Shown: positions 25,497 to 34,553, counted from the first letter of the stretch. The stretch is DNA of 64,000 nucleotides from Bog-473 sp963779735 (GCA_963779735.1 CAVZZJ010000001.1:248001-312000); one strand, 5' to 3'. Numbers and translations: made by a program. Notes: a model not told the origin generated them from the letters alone.

Positions 25497-25922
25497 GTGA
25501 CCACCATGACGACTTCGGTCAGCATCGGCAAGAAGCCAGCTCCGGTCACCTTGAGCGACCTCGCCATCACCAAGGTGGCGGAGCTGCTGGCCCAGGAAAA
25601 GAACGACACGGGGTCCGAGATGGGCTCTGAAGGGGAAGTCGGCCCCGTGGTGGAGGGGGAAAGCCAAGAGCTCGCCCTCCGGGTGGCCGTCAAGCCTGGT
25701 GGATGCTCTGGCTACAGCTACGAGATGTTCTTCGACTCCGAAGTGATGGCCGACGATGTGGTGCGCGAGTTCGGCACGGTGAAGGTCGTCGTCGACGCAG
25801 CCAGCGCCGAGCTGCTCGTGGGCTCCACCCTCGACTACAGCGACGGGCTGCAGGGAGCCGGGTTCCACATCTCGAACCCCAATGCCACCCGCACCTGCGG
25901 CTGCGGTTCCTCCTTCAGCTGA
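25497..25922 (+). CDS. IscA/ErpA-type iron-sulfur carrier
   Basis: This 141-residue A-type carrier has the three conserved cysteines in GGCSGYSYEM and the terminal CGCGSSF. A GTG start at 25497 has an AAGGAGG ribosome-binding site 6 nt upstream. An insertion of about 20 acidic residues (EMGSEGEVGPVVEGESQE) between the first helix and the core is unusual for a family that is typically about 110 residues. It receives or delivers Fe-S clusters and is divergent from the Mrp carrier. Confidence 0.85.
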   Translation: MTTMTTSVSIGKKPAPVTLSDLAITKVAELLAQEKNDTGSEMGSEGEVGPVVEGESQELALRVAVKPGGCSGYSYEMFFDSEVMADDVVREFGTVKVVVDAASAELLVGSTLDYSDGLQGAGFHISNPNATRTCGCGSSFS

Positions 25923-27640
25923 GCCAGACCGCCACGGCCTCGGCCGTCACCTTTTCCCTCAACGGCCGGACTGTCACCGTCGTCGACGAGGAGGGGATCT
26001 CCCTGCTGGACGCGCTGCGCGAGCAGTTGGGGTGCCGCTCCGTGAAGGACGGGTGCAGCCCCCAGGGCCAGTGCGGGTGCTGCACCGTCTGGGTCGACGG
26101 CGTGGCGCGCGTGGCGTGCGTCACGGTGGTGCGTCGGGTGGCGGGCCGCTCCGTGACAACCGTTGAAGGCCTGCCGCCGCCGCTCAAGGCCCGTTGGGTG
26201 GACGCCTTCGCCGCCGCCGGGGCCAGCCAGTGCGGATTCTGCACCCCGGGCATCGTGCTCCGCCTGGCGGCCCTCGAAGGGGGGAGCCGAGCGCGTAGCC
26301 GCCAGGCGGTCGAGTCAGCCTTGCTGGCCCACCTCTGCCGCTGCACCGGTTGGCAGTCGATCGTGGAGGCGGGGTGCGCCGCCCTCGGGATCGGCGACCC
26401 CGACCCGGCGAGACCCTCCCGTCGACCTGCCCCGTCGCCCGCGCCGGCCGATCAGCTGTCGTCGTGCTGGCGAGCGCAGATAGAGGGTCCGACCTACCAG
26501 GTCTCCGGGCCCGACGTGATCCTGGGCGGGGGTGGCTTTGCCGACGACTCGGCACCCCGGTCGTCACTCGTCAAGCTGGGGGTGGACGGCGGACCGCCGG
26601 CGAGCAGCCTCGGTGCGGCGCGGGCATCGGCGGCCAAGGTCCAGGGTCGTAACAGCACCGTGCCGCTGTCCCATCCCGTCGCCGTGCCCGACGGGGTGTG
26701 GGCCCTGACGCTGCAGACGACGTGGGTGGAACCGGCCTACCTCGAGCCGGACGCCAGTTGGTGCCACCCCGGGGGCGAGCCGTCATCGCCTCTGGCCAAC
26801 GGGGGCGCCTTCGGGGGCAAGCGCCGCAGTCCCGTCCCCGCCCTTGCACGGGCCCTGGCCGACGAGCGCCAGAGGCCGGTGCGCGTGCTGTGGTGCCGAG
26901 AGGACGTCGTCCGCCAAGGGCCGAAGCGGCCACCGCTCGCCCTGGGCTTGCGGCCGGACGGTTCGGGCGTGGTGCGGATAGGGCGCACGCCGGGTTCACC
27001 CGATCTGGAGGACCTGCGCGCGCGGGTGCTGGCGGTCGCGCCCGGCGTGGTCCTCGAGGAGGTCGAGGTGGCCGGGCCACCGGTGGGGTCGGACCTCCGA
27101 GGGGCCGGATGGGTGGAGGTGCTGGCCGCTCGGCACGCCCTGCGCGCCGGCCAGACGCCGCGGGATACCGGAGGCGACCAGGAGCCGGCGAGGGTCGAGG
27201 TGGCCGTGCCGGGCGGGGGCCGCGCCGTCGTCAGCCTGTGTGCCCGGGGCGGACCGCACGGCCGTGGCGCCGTCCTCGTCGAGGTCTGGGCGGGCGTGTT
27301 GCTCGACGAGGTGACGTTGCGCTCCTACGTCGTGGGTGCGGTGCACCAGGCCCTCGGACTGGTCTGGACCGAGGGCATCGCGGTGGACGGCGACGGTGCC
27401 CCACTCGACCTGACCATCCGCTCCTTCGGCATCCTGGCTGCGCGCGACATGCCCCAGGTCGACGTTGTCCTCCACCAGGACGATCGCTGGCCGGTCAACG
27501 GCTCCGACGCCGTCTTCGCCGCCACGGTGGCGGCGGCGTGGATCGCCGAGGGCACACCACCCCGCTGGCCGACGCGCCGTCCTGGCGCCCGACGGGGGCG
27601 GACCGTGGCCCCATCGGGGGCCGGGGAGGAGACCTCATGA
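25919..27640 (+). CDS. Fused 2Fe-2S and compact molybdopterin-type dehydrogenase
   Basis: The N-terminal 160 residues are the xanthine dehydrogenase-type iron-sulfur subunit: GCRSVKDGCSPQGQCGCC for the plant-type cluster and QCGFCTPG...LCRCTGWQSI for the second cluster. The remaining 400 residues contain scattered signatures of the molybdopterin-binding large subunit (NGGAFGGKRRSP, WCREDVVRQGPKRPP, GAVHQALGL, NGSDAVFAA), about half the usual length. No ATG, GTG or TTG lies in frame near the expected start, so the start (CTG at 25919) is uncertain. It overlaps the next gene by ATGA. Substrate unknown; cofactor binding by so short a domain is not assured. Confidence 0.65.
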   Translation: MSQTATASAVTFSLNGRTVTVVDEEGISLLDALREQLGCRSVKDGCSPQGQCGCCTVWVDGVARVACVTVVRRVAGRSVTTVEGLPPPLKARWVDAFAAAGASQCGFCTPGIVLRLAALEGGSRARSRQAVESALLAHLCRCTGWQSIVEAGCAALGIGDPDPARPSRRPAPSPAPADQLSSCWRAQIEGPTYQVSGPDVILGGGGFADDSAPRSSLVKLGVDGGPPASSLGAARASAAKVQGRNSTVPLSHPVAVPDGVWALTLQTTWVEPAYLEPDASWCHPGGEPSSPLANGGAFGGKRRSPVPALARALADERQRPVRVLWCREDVVRQGPKRPPLALGLRPDGSGVVRIGRTPGSPDLEDLRARVLAVAPGVVLEEVEVAGPPVGSDLRGAGWVEVLAARHALRAGQTPRDTGGDQEPARVEVAVPGGGRAVVSLCARGGPHGRGAVLVEVWAGVLLDEVTLRSYVVGAVHQALGLVWTEGIAVDGDGAPLDLTIRSFGILAARDMPQVDVVLHQDDRWPVNGSDAVFAATVAAAWIAEGTPPRWPTRRPGARRGRTVAPSGAGEETS

Positions 27641-28008
27641 GCCCACCAATCGGACCCTACAGTCCCGCTCGCCGGGTGGGCGACTGGGTGATCACCTCGG
27701 GCCAGATCGGCCTGTCCACCGACGACGGGGGGAGGTCGACGCTCGTCGAGGGCGGCACGTTGCCTGAGCTCCGCCAGGCGCTGGCCAACGTGGCGGCCGT
27801 GCTGGAGGGTGAGGGCGCCACGTTGCGCGACGTCGTCAAGACCACCCTGTACCTCCTCGACATGAGCGAGTTCGCCGCGGTCAACGAGGTCTGGATCGAG
27901 TACTTCCCCCAGATCCGGCCGACGCGATCGGCCCTCGCCGTCGCCGCCCTCCCCCTCGATGCTCGGGTCGAGGTCGAGGCCTGGGCCTACGCCCCCCAGG
28001 ACCCGTGA
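27637..28008 (+). CDS. RidA/YjgF-family protein
   Basis: This 123-residue Rid-family protein begins in the ATGA overlap with the preceding gene. Family features are GPYSPARRVGDWVITSGQI, VVKTTLYLLDMSEFAAVNEV, the Arg in IRPTRSALAV that contacts the substrate carboxylate, and VEVEAWAY at the C-terminus. RidA proteins hydrolyse reactive enamine/imine intermediates released by PLP enzymes. The ordering after an oxidoreductase suggests a shared transcript but not necessarily a shared pathway. Confidence 0.85.
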   Translation: MSPPIGPYSPARRVGDWVITSGQIGLSTDDGGRSTLVEGGTLPELRQALANVAAVLEGEGATLRDVVKTTLYLLDMSEFAAVNEVWIEYFPQIRPTRSALAVAALPLDARVEVEAWAYAPQDP

Positions 28009-28046
28009 CGAACGGGCCGGCGCCCGGCGAGGGCGGCGCCGACCTT

Positions 28047-28064
28047 GCCTAGCTATAGCTAGGC
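28047..28064. terminator. Palindrome between convergent genes, candidate bidirectional terminator
   Basis: GCCTAGCTATAGCTAGGC is a perfect 18-bp palindrome lying between the ridA stop and the end of the convergent regulator gene, whose TAG stop it contains. GC-rich flanks could extend the stem. No T-run follows, so termination is inferred from position and symmetry. Confidence 0.45.
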
Positions 28065-28778
28065 GGCACCGCCCGAGCGCTGGGCCAGCCCGGGATGCCA
28101 GGCCACCTGGCCGAAGCGGTATCCCACCGAGCGCACCGTCTGAATGAGGTGGGCATGCTCCTCGCCCAGCTTGGCCCGGAGGCGCCTGATGTGGACATCG
28201 ACGGTGCGGGCCCCGCCGTAGTACTCATAGCCCCACACCCGGCTGAGCAGCGTCTCGCGGGTGAAGACCTTGGCCGGATGGCCGGCCAGGAATCGGAGCA
28301 GCTCGTACTCCATGTAGGTGAGGTCGAGCACGCGGCCCGCCACGGCGGCTTGATACGTCTCGAGGTTGAGCATGAGTGGCCCGTACTCGATCAGATCGGG
28401 TCGCATGCTCTGCCCGTTGCGCCAGAAGAGGTGCTGGAGCCGCGCCGTCAACTCATCGGGGCGAGCCGGCAGGACGCAGAAGTCGTCGAAGAGGTCGTCG
28501 CGCAGGAGGAGCTCGCCCACCTGCTCGGACCGGATGACGAGCAGCAGCGGGCTGAGCGGCACCTCGCGCAGGCGGAGGTGCCGGCAGAAGGCCACGGCGG
28601 GACCCATATCGGTACCGGCGACCACCACGGCGCCCGACCACGTCTCACCGGTCCCGTCGTTCCCGCTGTCGGGCACGGCCTCCGGCCCGGCCACGGCACG
28701 GTGGCCGAGGCCGGCGCTCTGCAGCGCCAGAGTCACCTCAGCGGGGAGCTCCAAGGGGAAACAGAGAAGGGCGTCCAT
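28059..28778 (-). CDS. glnR: GlnR-type OmpR-family regulator
   Basis: This is a 239-residue protein. The N-terminal receiver-like domain is degenerate: I find no clear phosphoacceptor Asp pocket in DALLCFPLELPAEVTLALQS through LLLVIRSEQVGEL. The C-terminal winged helix is intact (LTYMEYELLRFLAGHPAKVF, RETLLSRVWGYEYYGGARTV, DVHIRRLRAKLG). This orphan architecture matches actinobacterial GlnR, the nitrogen regulator, and the adjacent glutamine synthetase gene supports that. The genes are 10 bp apart on the same strand, so glnA and glnR may be co-transcribed. Confidence 0.75.
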   Translation of the reverse strand: MDALLCFPLELPAEVTLALQSAGLGHRAVAGPEAVPDSGNDGTGETWSGAVVVAGTDMGPAVAFCRHLRLREVPLSPLLLVIRSEQVGELLLRDDLFDDFCVLPARPDELTARLQHLFWRNGQSMRPDLIEYGPLMLNLETYQAAVAGRVLDLTYMEYELLRFLAGHPAKVFTRETLLSRVWGYEYYGGARTVDVHIRRLRAKLGEEHAHLIQTVRSVGYRFGQVAWHPGLAQRSGGAA

Positions 28779-28788
28779 CAGTGTCGGG

Positions 28789-30123
28789 TCAAAGCAGGGG
28801 TAGATAGCGGTCGAGCTCGAACTGGGTCACCTGGGACTGATAGGCGTCCCACTCGGCCCGCTTGTTGCGGATGAACCACTCGAAGACGTGGTCACCGAGA
28901 GTGTCCGCCAGCAGCTCGGAGCGCTCCATCTCGTTGACGGCGTCGTGCAGGCTGGGGGGGAGCGACTCGATCCCCTTCACCTCGAGCTCCCGAGTGGACA
29001 GGGCGAAGAGGTTGGCGTCCGCTTCCTGGGGAAGCGGGTAGCCCTCGGCAATGCCCCGCAGCCCGGCGGCCAGAATGACCGAGAAGGCGAGGTAGGGGTT
29101 GCACGCGCTGTCGGGTGCCCGGTACTCCAATCGGGTCGACTCGGGCTTGCCCCGCTTGACCACCGGGACCCGTACCAGGGCGGAGCGGTTGTTGCGGGCC
29201 CAGCTGACGTGGACGGGGGCCTCGTAGCCGCCGATGAGCCGCTTGTAGGAGTTCACCCACTGGTTGGTGACGGCCGTGATCTCACGGGCGTGCTGCAGCA
29301 GACCGGCGATGAAGTGCCGCGCCACCTCGGAGAGGCCGTACTCGTCGCGCTCGTCGACGAAGGCGTTGCGCTCCCCTTCCCACAACGAAATGTGCGTGTG
29401 CATGCCCGAACCCTGCACGCCGCTGAGGGGCTTGGGCATGAAGCTGGCGAAGACCCCGGAGCGCCGGGCGATCTCCTTGACCACCATGCGAGTGGTCATC
29501 ACCGTGTCCGCCATGGTCAACGCGTCGGTGTAGCGAAGGTCGATCTCGTGTTGGCTGCGTGCGTCCTCGTGTTGCGTGTGCTCGACCGGGATGCCCATCT
29601 CCTCGAGCATGAGCACCGAGCGCCGGCGCAGATCGCTGGTCACGTCGGTGACGCTGAGATCGAAGTACGACCCCGAGTCGAGCGACTGCGGGCCGCGCTT
29701 GGGATCGGCGTCGGCGAAGTAGAAGTACTCCAGCTCAGGGGCGGCGAAGAACGTGTACCCCGCCGTGCGGGCCCGCTCCAGGGTGCGGCGCAGCGTGTGC
29801 CGGGGGTCGCCGCTGAAGGGGGTGCCGTCGAGCTGCGCTATGTCGCAGAAGACCCGGGCCACCGAAGAGTCGTCGTCGTGCCAGGGGAGCAGCTGGAACG
29901 TCTTGGGATCGGGCCGGGCCAGGACGTCGGACTCCTGTACCCGGCTGAACCCGTCGATGGCCGAGCCGTCAAAGGTCATCCCCTCGTCGAGGGCGTCCGC
30001 CAGCTCGGTGGAGGTGATGTTGAACCCCTTGGGAGTCCCGAGGACGTCGGTGAACCACAGCTGGACGAAGCGGATGCTGCGCTCCTCGACGGTCCGCAGC
30101 ACGTAGTCGCGTTGGCTCTGCAT
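28789..30123 (-). CDS. glnA: Type I glutamine synthetase
   Basis: This 444-residue enzyme makes glutamine from glutamate, ammonia and ATP. Seen are the beta-grasp start (IRFVQLWFTDVLGTPKG), the latch GMTFDGSAIDGF, the active-site Glu run APELEYFYF, GMHTHISLW, and PLIGGYEAP-like KRLIGGYEAPVHVSW. The loop that carries the adenylylated Tyr in GSI-beta enzymes reads DANLFALSTREL, with Phe in place of Tyr, and the overall length is of the GSI-alpha type, so control by adenylylation is not expected. The neighbouring GlnR-type gene points to transcriptional control. Confidence 0.9.
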   Translation of the reverse strand: MQSQRDYVLRTVEERSIRFVQLWFTDVLGTPKGFNITSTELADALDEGMTFDGSAIDGFSRVQESDVLARPDPKTFQLLPWHDDDSSVARVFCDIAQLDGTPFSGDPRHTLRRTLERARTAGYTFFAAPELEYFYFADADPKRGPQSLDSGSYFDLSVTDVTSDLRRRSVLMLEEMGIPVEHTQHEDARSQHEIDLRYTDALTMADTVMTTRMVVKEIARRSGVFASFMPKPLSGVQGSGMHTHISLWEGERNAFVDERDEYGLSEVARHFIAGLLQHAREITAVTNQWVNSYKRLIGGYEAPVHVSWARNNRSALVRVPVVKRGKPESTRLEYRAPDSACNPYLAFSVILAAGLRGIAEGYPLPQEADANLFALSTRELEVKGIESLPPSLHDAVNEMERSELLADTLGDHVFEWFIRNKRAEWDAYQSQVTQFELDRYLPLL

Positions 30124-30176
30124 CCCACAAGCTTCGCAGGTGGTGGGCCACCAATGCCCATCCGGACGCAGGCCAC

Positions 30177-30182
30177 TACCCT
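30177..30182 (+). promoter_or_regulatory. Leaderless -10 element for the alpha/beta hydrolase
   Basis: TACCCT is followed by 6 nt and then GTG 30189. Confidence 0.4.
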
Positions 30183-30188
30183 GGAGCG

Positions 30189-31037
30189 GTGGGGGCAGGG
30201 GGCGCTGGACGGGAGGAGCGGCTCGAGGTTCTGATGGGCCGGGCCCACCTGGCGGTGGTGCGCCGGGGCAGGGGTGGCGCTCCCCACGTGCTCTTTCTCC
30301 ACTCGGGCATCTCCGATCTGCGGAGCTGGGACGGCGTGCTGGACCTCCTCAGCTCCGACATGGACGTCGCAGCGTACGACCGCCGCGGCTTCGGCTCGAC
30401 GTCGACCAGGGCGGAGGCGCACGACCAGGTGGCGGACCTGGTGGCCGTGCTCGACGCCCTGGTCATGCACCGTGCCGTGCTGGTCGGCAACTCGCGAGGG
30501 GGGCTGATCGCGCTCGACATGGCGCTGACCCACCCCGAACGGGTCTCGGCGCTGGTTCTGGTGGCCCCGGCCGTCTCGGGGGCCCCCGAGGTCGACGAGT
30601 CGATGATCGATCCGGTCGAGGCCGCCATCTGGGAGACCCTCGCCGCGGCGGAGGCGGCGGGCGCTCTCGACGCCCTCAACCTCGGAGAGATTCGGCTCTG
30701 GCTCGATGGACCACATGCCCCCGAGGGCCGGGTGGAGGGGGTGCTCCGGGACCTCGCCCTGGAGATGAACCGGATCGCCCTACACGCCGACAGCCCCGGG
30801 TACGAGCCCTGGACCGTTGACGCCTGGTCCCGCCTGTCGGAGCTGCGCTGCCCTGTCCTCGTCGTCTCCGGCGATCTCGACCTCGTACACGTCCGGGAGC
30901 GCTGCCGATGGCTCGCGTCGCACATCCCCGGCGCCCAGCTCCGGATGATGCCGGGCACGGCCCACCTCCCCGCGTTCGAGCAGCCCGCGGCGTTCGTGGC
31001 CCACCTGCGCCAATTCCTGCGTCGGCCGGTGGGGTGA
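30189..31037 (+). CDS. Alpha/beta-fold hydrolase
   Basis: This 282-residue hydrolase has the oxyanion region LFLHSGISDLRSW, the nucleophile elbow VGNSRGG with Ser, the acid in VVSGDLDLVHV and the catalytic His in PGTAHLPAFEQP. It is divergent from glnA, with only 65 bp between the starts. The substrate cannot be deduced; the sequence resembles general lactonase/esterase-type members more than a defined family. Confidence 0.8.
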   Translation: MGAGGAGREERLEVLMGRAHLAVVRRGRGGAPHVLFLHSGISDLRSWDGVLDLLSSDMDVAAYDRRGFGSTSTRAEAHDQVADLVAVLDALVMHRAVLVGNSRGGLIALDMALTHPERVSALVLVAPAVSGAPEVDESMIDPVEAAIWETLAAAEAAGALDALNLGEIRLWLDGPHAPEGRVEGVLRDLALEMNRIALHADSPGYEPWTVDAWSRLSELRCPVLVVSGDLDLVHVRERCRWLASHIPGAQLRMMPGTAHLPAFEQPAAFVAHLRQFLRRPVG

Positions 31038-31092
31038 GTCCCGGCCCGCCGGCGCCGCCGGCGGGCACATTCACGAGGCAATTGTTGCCCAT

Positions 31093-31098
31093 TAGGCT
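31093..31098 (+). promoter_or_regulatory. Leaderless -10 element for nadE
   Basis: TAGGCT is followed by 7 nt and ATG 31106, placing transcription start at the A of the start codon. Confidence 0.45.
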
Positions 31099-31105
31099 GA
31101 ATCAC

Positions 31106-32855
31106 ATGCTGCACCTGCGCCTCGCTGCCGCGCAGCTCGACACGGTCGTGGGAGACCTGGCGGGCAACGTGGACCGCATACTGGGTGCGCTCTCGGCCGC
31201 CGAGGCGGCGGGCGCCGACCTCTGCGTGGTGCCCGAGTTGGCCATACCCGGCTACCCGCCGGAGGACCTTCTCCTCAAGCCCACCTTCGTGGCCGACAAT
31301 GTCGCCGCTCTCGAGAAGGTGGCGGCGGCCACCGGGCAGTGCGCCATCGTGGTGGGTTACGTGGGAGCCACCCCCGACGGCCAGGGGCTGTCCAACGCCG
31401 CGGCGGTCTGCGCCGGCGGCCACGTGGTGGGGATCTACCGCAAGCGCTTCCTGCCCAACTACGGCGTCTTCGACGAGCAGCGCTGGTTCGTCCCGAGTAC
31501 CGACACCCCGACCCTCTTCGGCGTGGCGGGGGCGTGGGTGGGGGTGTCGGTGTGCGAGGACGTCTGGTTTCCAAACGGCCCGGTGGCCGAGCAGGGGCGA
31601 GCCGGCGCCGACGTGGTGGTGAACCTCAACGCGTCGCCCTTCAACCGGGGACGTCGAGGTGAGCGGCTGAGCATGCTGCACCGGCGGGTGGACGAGGCGG
31701 GGTGCGCCATCGCCTACGTGAACCAGGTCGGCGGGCAGGACGAGCTGGTCTTCGATGGCGATTCGCTCATCGTCGCGGCAGACGGCACGCTCCTGGCGAG
31801 CGGAGCGCAGTTCGCCCCCGATCTCGTGATGGTGGAGATTCCCGTCGCGGGCTCGAGCGGGACGTCGGGTAGGTCGGGGCCGCCGACCCTTCCCCGCGTG
31901 GTCGCCACCGAGCCCCGCGAGATCGCCCGGCCCCCCCTCGCTCCCGGCGCGCTGCACCCGCCGCTGACCGACGAGGCGGAGGTCTACGCCGCTCTCGTGC
32001 TCGGGACCGGTGACTATCTGGGCAAGAACGGGTTCAGCGAGGCCGTGATCGGGCTGTCGGGCGGCATCGACTCGTCACTGGTGGCCACGATCGCGGTCGA
32101 CGCGCTCGGCGCCTCGCGGGTCCACGGGATCTCCATGCCCTCGCGCTATTCGAGCGAAGGGTCCCGTCGCGACGCCGGCGTCCTCGCCTCGCGCCTCGGG
32201 ATCGACCTGAGGGTGGTGCCCATTGAGGAGGCGCACGTGGCGTTCACCTCCATGCTCACCGGCGTGCTCGGAGACGAGCCCTCGGGACTGACCGACGAGA
32301 ACCTCCAATCCCGCCTGCCGCGGCGTCCTGCTCATGGGTCTGTCAAATGCCAAGGGATGGATCGTGCTGACCACGGGGAACAAGAGCGAGATGGCCACGG
32401 GGTACTCCACGCTGTACGGCGACTCAGCCGGCGGGTTCGCCGTGATCAAGGACGTGCCCAAGACGCTGGTCTACGACCTGTGCCGCTTTCGCAACGCCCA
32501 AGCGGTGCTCGAGGGAGGACTGGGTCCCATTCCCGCCAGCGTGCTCGACAAGCCACCGTCGGCCGAGCTCCGCCCCGACCAGCGCGACGATCAGTCACTC
32601 CCGCCCTACGAGCAGCTCGACCCGGTCCTCCAGGGCTACGTGGAGGGCGATCGCACGGCGGCCGACCTCGTGGCCGACGGGTTCGACCCCGCCGTGGTCG
32701 ATCAGGTCGTCCGCCTGGTCGACGGGGCGGAGTACAAGCGACGGCAGATGCCTCCCGGGGTGCGCATCACGGCCAAGGCGTTCGGCAAGGACCGCCGCAT
32801 GCCGATCACCAACCGGTACCGGCCACCGGTGCCGGGAGAGGCTTCCCGTGGGTGA
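31106..32855 (+). CDS. nadE: Glutamine-dependent NAD+ synthetase, frameshifted
   Basis: The N-terminal nitrilase-type glutaminase has Glu in VVPELAIPGYPPEDLL, Lys in YRKRFLPNYGVFDE and Cys in VSVCEDVWFPNG. The synthetase domain has the PP-loop GLSGGIDSSLVATIA. Near 32319 one extra C in CTGCCGCGG moves the frame; the continuation MGLSNAKGWIVLTTGNKSEM, ATGYSTLYGD... runs to 32855. Corrected length is about 580 residues, normal for the family. It makes NAD+ from deamido-NAD and is usually essential, so a base error is more likely than loss of function. Confidence 0.85.
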
Positions 32856-33458
32856 GGCGTCGCTCGCCGCCGGCGTCGCCGGCGCCGCCCGCGTCTCCTT
32901 TCGGACCAACGAGGAGCTGGCCGCGCGCTGCGGGAACTACTGCTGGCTGGAGAGCCGTCTCTTCGAGCTCACCGGGAACTGGGCCAGTGTCCCGGCGCCC
33001 GGCGACTCCGAGTTTCGGGTCTTCTTGAGCGAGATGTCGGGCTGGCACGCCTTCCTCGCCGCCCAGTGGGCCGATCGCCTGCCGGTCCGGGCGGGGGTCG
33101 ACCCCGCGACACTCGTGGTCCCCCCTCGGGTCGGGCCGTCGAGGCGCTCGACCTCGTGGGGGCCGAGCCCGACCTCCGGACGCGGCTGGACGGCCTGGTC
33201 GAGCAACTCCTCCCGAGCCTTCTGGGGACCTACGGCGCGCATCTGGCCGACGCGTCCCCGGTGGCCGAGGCTCCGGTACGGGCCCTCCTGGAGCTGGCCC
33301 GCACCGGGACGCAGCGGGAGATGGAGCGGGGGCGGGCCCTCGTGCGGCGGGCCTCCGGCCCAAATGGGGAGGAGCAGGCCATGACCGCCCTAGCGGCCCG
33401 CCTCGAGCCTCTGTTGGAGGGTCTCACCGGCGTCTTCCCTGCTGCATGGGCATCTTGA
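32848..33458 (+). CDS. Helical ferritin-like protein of unknown function, frameshifted
   Basis: GTG 32848 overlaps the nadE stop. The first frame reads NYCWLESRLFELTGNWASVP, FRVFLSEMSGWHAFLAAQWA and DRLPV. After a one-base change near 33120 the frame continues GRAVEALDLVGAEPDLRTRL, DGLVEQLLPSLLGTYGAHLA to 33458. The composition suggests a four-helix bundle, and Glu/His residues at helix positions would fit a ferritin-like fold, but no confident metal motif is assigned. Function unknown. Confidence 0.5.
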
Positions 33459-33582
33459 CACGCCCACTATGATGTCTCTGCAGCCCTTGTGCGCCGGAAA
33501 ACGACGCAGACTGCGCATTGAGAGTGAGCGCCAGGCAATTCGGTGTTGCCGTGGCCCACGGTGAGGGAAGGTTCGGCACATC

Positions 33583-34521
33583 TTGGCCAAGGAACGCATC
33601 GAGCGCGACGACGAGGACCTCGTACGTCTCTATCTGACCGACATCGGCCAGTACCCGCTACTCACCAAGGATGACGAGGTCCGCCTCGCCCAGGCCATCG
33701 AGGCCGGTCGGGAGTCCGAGGCCGCCGTCGCCCGGGCGCCCAAGGGGCTGAGCACCGCCAAGAAGCGCGAGATGCGGCGGGCGGTGATGGAGGGCGAGCA
33801 GGCTCAGCAGACGTTCGTCCAGTCCAACCTCCGCCTGGTCGTCTCCATCGCCAAGAAGTACCAGGCCTCGGGGCTGCCCCTGCTCGACCTCATACAAGAG
33901 GGCAACCTCGGGCTGATGCACGCCGTCGAGAAGTTCGACTGGCGCAAGGGCTTCAAGTTCTCGACCTACGCCACGTGGTGGATCCGCCAGGCCATCACCC
34001 GGGGCATCGCCAACACGGGACGCACGATCCGGCTGCCCGTGCACGCCGGCGACACCCTGGCCCGGGTCCAGAAGGCGCAGGCGCGTCTGGAGCTCAAGCT
34101 CGGGCGCCCCGCCACCTTGGCCGAGCTGGGGATAGAGGTCGAGATGCCCGAGGACAAGCTGGTGGAGGCGCTCCGCTTCCGAGCCGAGCCGCTCTCCCTC
34201 TCCGAGCCCCTGCGCGAGGACGGCGACGCGGAGCTCGGCGACGTGGTCGAGGACCGCTCGGCCGAGTCCCCGTTCGAAGTCGCCGCCGTCTCGCTGCTGC
34301 CCGATGAGATCGGCCGCCTCCTCTCACCGTTGGACGAGCGCGAGCGCGAGATCCTCCGCCTGCGCTTCGGACTCGACCGGGGCGAGCCCCGGACACTCGA
34401 GGAGGTCGGCGAGCACTTCAACCTCACCCGCGAGCGCATCCGTCAGATAGAGGCCCGCGCCATGTCGAAGCTGCGCCACCCCTCCTCGGACACCGGCGCC
34501 CGCGATCTCCTGACGGTCTGA
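33583..34521 (+). CDS. Sigma-70 family factor (group 1/2)
   Basis: This 312-residue sigma factor starts at TTG 33583 with a purine-rich ribosome-binding site (GGTGAGGGAAGG) upstream. Regions are clear: 1.2 (LVRLYLTDIGQYPLLTKDDE), 2 (QSNLRLVVSIAKKY, LDLIQEGNLGLMHAVEKFDW, FSTYATWWIRQAITRGI), 3, and 4.2 (LEEVGEHFNLTRERIRQIEA). It lacks the long acidic N-terminus of RpoD/HrdB and is close to the mycobacterial SigB size, so it could be a primary-like group 2 factor. No anti-sigma gene is adjacent. Confidence 0.85.
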   Translation: MAKERIERDDEDLVRLYLTDIGQYPLLTKDDEVRLAQAIEAGRESEAAVARAPKGLSTAKKREMRRAVMEGEQAQQTFVQSNLRLVVSIAKKYQASGLPLLDLIQEGNLGLMHAVEKFDWRKGFKFSTYATWWIRQAITRGIANTGRTIRLPVHAGDTLARVQKAQARLELKLGRPATLAELGIEVEMPEDKLVEALRFRAEPLSLSEPLREDGDAELGDVVEDRSAESPFEVAAVSLLPDEIGRLLSPLDEREREILRLRFGLDRGEPRTLEEVGEHFNLTRERIRQIEARAMSKLRHPSSDTGARDLLTV

Positions 34522-34539
34522 GCCGACCGCCGGAGCGGG

Positions 34540-34545
34540 TAGGCT
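34540..34545 (+). promoter_or_regulatory. Candidate -10 element for the microprotein gene
   Basis: TAGGCT stands 8 nt before ATG 34554, consistent with a transcript starting at or 1-2 nt before the start codon. Confidence 0.35.
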
Positions 34546-34553
34546 GACGCCCC

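Noticed and set aside
30176..31957. 593-codon frame antisense to the hydrolase and nadE
   Set aside because: It spans two real genes on the other strand and has no family features.
33455..33483. TTGACA at 33455 as -35 of the sigma factor promoter
   Set aside because: The hexamer 17 nt downstream is CTGCAG, not a -10; the nearby TATGAT is only 8 nt away, so the pair does not form a promoter.
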